In this document: positions 31,437 to 35,051 of the stretch, one piece after another
Numbering within the stretch: position 1 is the stretch's first letter
Layout of the letters: each line of letters begins with the position of its first letter
Program-made: the position numbers and the translations under genes
Notes under the pieces: model-generated
Database searches by the model: none
Told to the model about the DNA's origin: nothing
What the model saw: the letters and a program-made list of their open reading frames with translations, nothing else
NCBI GenBank assembly: GCA_023150935.1
Contig: JAKLJW010000046.1
Span: 1-35,051 of the forward strand
Direction: 5' to 3'
Length of the DNA stretch: 35,051 bases
From: Candidatus Binatia bacterium
GTDB taxonomy: Bacteria > Desulfobacterota > Binatia > HRBIN30

Positions 31437-33149
31437 TTACCAGCCCGCCGCCTCGCCGTATTTGCGCGGATCGGAGGCTCCTTCCATAACCCCAGCCTCA
31501 CTCCGCACCGCCTGGATCGCCCCCATTACCGGAAGCTCTCTCACACTGTGGCCACGCCGCGCAAGTGACGTCCGGACGTCCGTCCCGATACCCGGCTCTA
31601 CCGCCACGACGTCCGGCAACCACTGATGATGGAGCCGCGGCGCCGCCACCGCGGTTGACGCGTCGAGGTCGAAGGCGAGGACGTTGAGCAGAACCTGCAG
31701 CGTGCCGCTGACAATCAGCGGACCGCCGGAGCCGCCTACGGCCAGGATCGGCTCCCCGCCGCGTGTGACGATCATCGGACTCATGCTGCTCAATGGCCGT
31801 TTGCCGGGCGCCACCGCATTGGCCGCCGTGCCGACGAGCCCGAAGACGTTCGGCGCCCCCGGCTGAGCGGAGAAGTCGTCCAACTGGTTATTGAGGATGA
31901 TGCCGGTCCCGGCGGCCGTGAACAGGGCGCCGAACGCCGTATTCACCGTCGTCGTACACGCGACGGCATTGCCGCGGTCGTCCATCACGGAAAGGTGCGA
32001 AGTACCTTTGTCGGCGGCGGTCGTCGGCGCCGCCGGGGCCGTGCCATAGGCCTCCGACGTTCCGGTCCGCACCGCGCTGATCCGCGAGCGGAGAAGAGCC
32101 GTGTTGACGGGCGCCAGCAGGCGCGCCAGCGGCACTGTCACGTAACCCGGATCGCCGTAGAAGCGGGCCCGGTCGGCGAACCCGTGCTGCATCGTCTCCG
32201 TCAGCAGATGAGCGTAGGTGCCCGAGTCGCGACCCAGGGCCGGCAAGTCGTCGCGCCCGAGAATCCCCAGCATCTCGAGCACGACCCCCGCCGAACTCGG
32301 CGGCGGCATCGCGTAAATGCGGTCCCCGCCCAGGCTGGCAACCAGCGGCCTCCGCCACACGGGCCGATACGCTTCGAGGTCGGCGCGACTCAGAATTCCT
32401 CCGGCCGCGTCGACGCTCTCGACAATGCGCGCCGCAATCTCGCCGCGGTAGAACGCCGCAACGCCGCCGTCGGCGATCCGTTGCAGAGTCGCGGCCAGTT
32501 CCGGCCGCCGCAGCGTCTCCCCCGCGGCCAGCGGACGGCCGTCGCCGTGGAAGAACGCCGCGGCCAAAGTCGGGTCGGCCCGCAGAGCGTCGCGGTTGCG
32601 CTCGATCTCCCCCGCCAAATGGGGTCCGACCGGAAAACCGTCCCGCGCCAGGCGGATCGCCGGTTCCATCACGGCCGCCCACGGCTGGCTGCCGTACCGC
32701 CGCCACGCGGCGGCCAGACCCGCCACCTCGCCGGGCACGCCCACCGCGAGCCCGCCGCGCCGACTGAGTTCGGGCACCGCCTTGCCGTCGCGTACGAACA
32801 TGTCACGCGAGGCCGCCGCCGGTGCGGTTTCGCGAAAGTCCAGCGCCGCCGCCGAGCGTGTCCCCTCCCGGTAGACGAGCATGAAACCGCCCCCGCCAAT
32901 GCCACAGGACGACGGATTCACCACGCCCAGCGCGAATGCCGTCGCTACCGCCGCGTCGATCGCGTTGCCGCCGCGCCGCAGGATTTCGACCCCGGCCTCG
33001 GACGCCAGCCGGTGGTCCGCGGCGACCATGCCGCGGCTGCCCCATGCGCCCACCGCGCCGCGCGGCGCCAGCCACGACACCGCCAGCAGTGTCACGAAAA
33101 GCCCGCCACCGGCAAGCCGTGGCGCTATGCGAAGCAACCCCACGAACAC
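31437..33149 (-). CDS. ggt: Gamma-glutamyltransferase, exported
   Basis: 570 aa with GTG start and a signal peptide (LAGGGLFVTLLAVSWLAP). An Ntn-hydrolase of the GGT family that cleaves gamma-glutamyl bonds, e.g. of glutathione, in the periplasm. Motifs: GMVAADHRLASEAGVEILRR, GGNAIDAAVATAFALGVVNP, CGIGGGGFMLVYR, and autoprocessing before T383 (KGTSHLSVMD). After it come VNTAFGALF, GIILNNQLDDFS and RPLSSMSPMIV, followed by GGSGGP. The length fits the family. The upstream neighbour at 33162-33413 is 12 bp away on the same strand. Confidence 0.93.
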   Translation of the reverse strand: MFVGLLRIAPRLAGGGLFVTLLAVSWLAPRGAVGAWGSRGMVAADHRLASEAGVEILRRGGNAIDAAVATAFALGVVNPSSCGIGGGGFMLVYREGTRSAAALDFRETAPAAASRDMFVRDGKAVPELSRRGGLAVGVPGEVAGLAAAWRRYGSQPWAAVMEPAIRLARDGFPVGPHLAGEIERNRDALRADPTLAAAFFHGDGRPLAAGETLRRPELAATLQRIADGGVAAFYRGEIAARIVESVDAAGGILSRADLEAYRPVWRRPLVASLGGDRIYAMPPPSSAGVVLEMLGILGRDDLPALGRDSGTYAHLLTETMQHGFADRARFYGDPGYVTVPLARLLAPVNTALLRSRISAVRTGTSEAYGTAPAAPTTAADKGTSHLSVMDDRGNAVACTTTVNTAFGALFTAAGTGIILNNQLDDFSAQPGAPNVFGLVGTAANAVAPGKRPLSSMSPMIVTRGGEPILAVGGSGGPLIVSGTLQVLLNVLAFDLDASTAVAAPRLHHQWLPDVVAVEPGIGTDVRTSLARRGHSVRELPVMGAIQAVRSEAGVMEGASDPRKYGEAAGW

Positions 33150-33161
33150 AGACCGCGCCCT

Positions 33162-33413
33162 TCACTCTGGGTCGTCGCCGAAATGGGCGCGAGCTATGCG
33201 AAGTTTCAGGTATTCGAGCGCGCCCAGGTCCTCCACGACATCGCCACCCGTGTCGTAGAAGAAGATCTCCCCGTTCTTGTTGCGCCCGACCGCCACCAAC
33301 CACTCGAGCTGGTCACGATCCTCCAGCAAATAGTTCAACGTCTGCGCCACGCCCTTGCCGGGGATGATCGTAACTTTCGGTTTCAATGACTTGCGCTCTT
33401 TGGCCATAGGCAT
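33162..33413 (-). CDS. Small conserved-looking protein, function unknown
   Basis: 83 aa from ATG 33413 (ATG 33407 and a GTG at 33437 are alternatives). It starts with a basic stretch (KERKSLKPKVTIIPG). An alternating hydrophobic region (LEWLVAVGRNKNGEIFFYDT) follows, and it closes with an acidic/aromatic tail (EDLGALEYLKLRIARAHFGD). The pattern looks like a compact alpha/beta protein. I do not recognise a family. Placed 12 bp upstream of ggt on the same strand, it is likely the first gene of that minus-strand unit. Confidence 0.6.
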   Translation of the reverse strand: MPMAKERKSLKPKVTIIPGKGVAQTLNYLLEDRDQLEWLVAVGRNKNGEIFFYDTGGDVVEDLGALEYLKLRIARAHFGDDPE

Positions 33414-33526
33414 CACTCGTCGACGCCCCTCAAGCACCGGGGGGCGCCAGTCGAACTCGTGGCGAGAGCGCCGGGCATAAAGCGGTGGGAGGTCCCTCGT
33501 CGGCTCGCGACATTAGAAATGGCTCC

Positions 33527-34804
33527 TCAGCAAGTCAATACGGCCCGCACCACCGTTTCGACGTGGTACGTGTGCGGAAACAGGTCGATAGGTTGAACCG
33601 TCTCCACGCGATACCGCCCGCTCAGCCGACGCAAGTCGCGCGCCAGCGAGGCGGGATTGCACGAGACGTAGAACAGCCGCGGCGGCGACAGCGCCAGCAG
33701 ATCGTCGATCAGATCGGCGGCGCCGGAACGTGGCGGATCGAGTATGACGGCGTCGAACCGCTCGCCCGCTCGACGCAGGGCCGACACGGCCCGCTGAGCC
33801 GCGGCGGTTCGCACCTCGCAACCGCGCAATCCCAGCGCCGCGACGTTGGCGCGCGCATCCGCGGCGCCGACGGCGTCGCGCTCGACCAACACCGCCCGCC
33901 CCGTACGCCGCGCCACCGGCAACCCGAGGTTGCCGACCCCGGCATACACGTCGAGCACCCTTTCCCCGGGCGCGAATCCTCCGCTCTCCAACAGCGTCCG
34001 GACGAGCAGCCGATTGCCTGCGGCACTGACCTGCGTGAACGCGCCCGCGTGGGCCCGGAGCACGAGGTCCGGCTCGGGCCGCAGGGTCAGCGTGACGTCG
34101 CCCCAGGCGCGGCGCCAACGGCGGCCGTGCAAGACCACGCCCGCGATCGCCGGCTGCCCGCGTAGCCATGCCTCGACCAGCCCCGCGTCACCGCCCACAC
34201 ACCCGCCTTCCACCTCGCCCACCAGCACGACGCGATCGTCGACTTCGCCGGCGGCAACCTCGATTCGACGTACCGGCGAGGCGAGGCGGCGGATCAGATC
34301 GGCGGCCGCCGGCAGCGCGCGACCGACAGCGCCAGCGGCCAACAGACAGGCCTCAATCGGGACCAGCTCGTGACTCGCCGCCGCGTAGAAGCCGATCCGG
34401 CGGCCGGCCACCCGCAGCGTGACGCGGCTGCGGTAGCCGAACTCCTCCGGCGACGCGAGTATCGGCCGCACCGCGGCCGCCGGCAATCCTCCGATCCGCG
34501 TCAGCGCGTCGCCGACGTTGCGCGCTTTCGCATCGAGCTGGGCCGCGTACTCGACGTGCTGCCACGGACATCCGCCGCAACGGGGCAGGTACGCACAGGG
34601 CGGCGTTCGTCGCTCCGCAGCCGCGCGGCGGACACCGACCAGATCGGCAAACGCATAACTGCCATGGTCCTCGCGGATCGCCACCTCCACGGTCTCGCCG
34701 GGCACGACCCCGCGCACGAAGATGGCCTTACCGTCCAAGCGGCCCAAACCATGGGGCCCGTAGGTCAAAGCGGCAATCGTCAGCGATCGCGGCTGCGCGG
34801 CCAT
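33527..34804 (-). CDS. RlmD/TrmA-type RNA uracil-C5 methyltransferase
   Basis: 425 aa from ATG 34804 (gagg nine bases upstream; ATG 34837 would add 11 residues). An N-terminal TRAM domain (LTIAALTYGPHGLGRLDGKA, FVRGVVPGETVEV) is followed by an Fe-S cluster loop with C70, C76 and C79 (CAYLPRCGGCPWQH). The SAM-dependent core has LDVYAGVGNLGLP, VILDPPRSGAADLI and the catalytic C382 in FYVSCNPASLARDL. It methylates uracil C5 in 23S rRNA (RlmD/RlmCD) or tRNA (TrmA); TRAM plus Fe-S favours the RlmD side. No obvious operon partner. Confidence 0.92.
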   Translation of the reverse strand: MAAQPRSLTIAALTYGPHGLGRLDGKAIFVRGVVPGETVEVAIREDHGSYAFADLVGVRRAAAERRTPPCAYLPRCGGCPWQHVEYAAQLDAKARNVGDALTRIGGLPAAAVRPILASPEEFGYRSRVTLRVAGRRIGFYAAASHELVPIEACLLAAGAVGRALPAAADLIRRLASPVRRIEVAAGEVDDRVVLVGEVEGGCVGGDAGLVEAWLRGQPAIAGVVLHGRRWRRAWGDVTLTLRPEPDLVLRAHAGAFTQVSAAGNRLLVRTLLESGGFAPGERVLDVYAGVGNLGLPVARRTGRAVLVERDAVGAADARANVAALGLRGCEVRTAAAQRAVSALRRAGERFDAVILDPPRSGAADLIDDLLALSPPRLFYVSCNPASLARDLRRLSGRYRVETVQPIDLFPHTYHVETVVRAVLTC

Positions 34805-34894
34805 CGGCTCATCCTCGCGGGGGGTCACAACCGGCATCGTCGCGACCCTGCTGCCGAGCTTACACGCCCTATCGCCGGCACGACACCCGCAACC

Positions 34895-34922
34895 TTAGTA
34901 CTCTGGTTCATAAATTCGCCAA
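34895..34922 (-). promoter_or_regulatory. Possible sigma70-like promoter for the RNA methyltransferase gene
   Basis: On the minus strand TTGGCG (34922-34917) and TACTAA (34900-34895) are 16 bp apart in a locally AT-richer patch about 90 bp upstream of ATG 34804. The hexamers match the consensus only partly. Confidence 0.22.
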
Positions 34923-34951
34923 CGTATTCTATATGATGCGACCCGCTCACC

Positions 34952-34992
34952 CTTCGACAAGCCTGGCGCGGGCAGGCGCCCGCAACCCAATG
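34952..34992 (-). repeat. Dispersed intergenic repeat, short inverted copy C
   Basis: cctggcgcgggcaggcgccc and the following gcaacccaatg (34962-34992) match the reverse complement of 23075-23105 at about 26 of 31 positions, and more weakly that of 16836-16866. Within it gcgggc-aggc-gcccgc (34968-34983) can form a hairpin. The phrase cttcgacaagcctgg resembles the beginning of copy B. The element may continue beyond the part I can align. Confidence 0.5.
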
Positions 34993-35051
34993 GCCCGATC
35001 AGCCATGCCTTTGGGAGGGCGAGGCTCCCGCCGAGCCGCGACGGTCTGACG

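Noticed and set aside
1..35051. CRISPR array or rRNA genes
   Set aside because: No regularly spaced direct repeats and no conserved rRNA sequence were seen on either strand.

Overview
This is a GC-rich (roughly two-thirds G+C by eye) bacterial chromosomal segment. Complete selA and selB genes, a CCA-adding enzyme, an RlmD-type methyltransferase and a periplasmic gamma-glutamyltransferase point to a free-living Gram-negative-like bacterium. The style recalls high-GC deltaproteobacterial or Binatota-type genomes, but that placement is inference and nothing in the window fixes the taxon.

The left two thirds (about 0.5-22.7 kb) form an extraordinary radical SAM (rSAM) locus. One plus-strand run (535-15253), mostly with overlapping or nearly abutting genes, encodes, in order: an rSAM enzyme; a tandem rSAM-like protein that has lost the cluster-binding cysteines in both halves; a two-part rSAM protein; an rSAM of the 'MANxGY' type; a fusion of a B12-type rSAM with a second rSAM; another rSAM; two small HxsD-like proteins; an HxsB-like rSAM/SPASM maturase; an HExxH putative peptide-modification protein; and a B12-binding-type rSAM. 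Convergent to it are a second 'MANxGY' rSAM and a 1274-codon fusion of an unknown domain, a 2[4Fe-4S] ferredoxin, a NodU/CmcH-type carbamoyltransferase and an rSAM domain. A further rSAM gene diverges from that fusion. In total there are eleven CxxxCxxC motifs in ten proteins, plus one double pseudo-rSAM. Nearly all share a C-terminal P-x-C ... CxxCx5C(xG) signature, so they look like one expanded family.

The HxsD/HxsB pair and the HExxH protein tie the locus to ribosomally made, radically modified peptides (RiPP-like chemistry). However, no HxsA or FxsA precursor is visible, so the substrate is unknown. Candidates are the low-complexity tail of the first HxsD-like protein, a 13-codon minigene, or a precursor encoded elsewhere.

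The gaps carry debris: an IS66 transposase end at the left edge, a HEPN start fragment, a VapC/PIN fragment, an Rhs/YD-like fragment, and a structured dispersed repeat. Two long copies of that repeat flank the fusion-plus-rSAM block, and a short inverted copy lies at the right end. The locus therefore looks like an accessory island.

The right third (23.3-34.8 kb) is ordinary: a membrane/coiled-coil protein, a metallo-beta-lactamase-fold hydrolase, cca (minus), selA-selB (plus), an XRE regulator, a UPF0104-type membrane protein, ggt, a small protein and an RlmD-type RNA methyltransferase (all minus).
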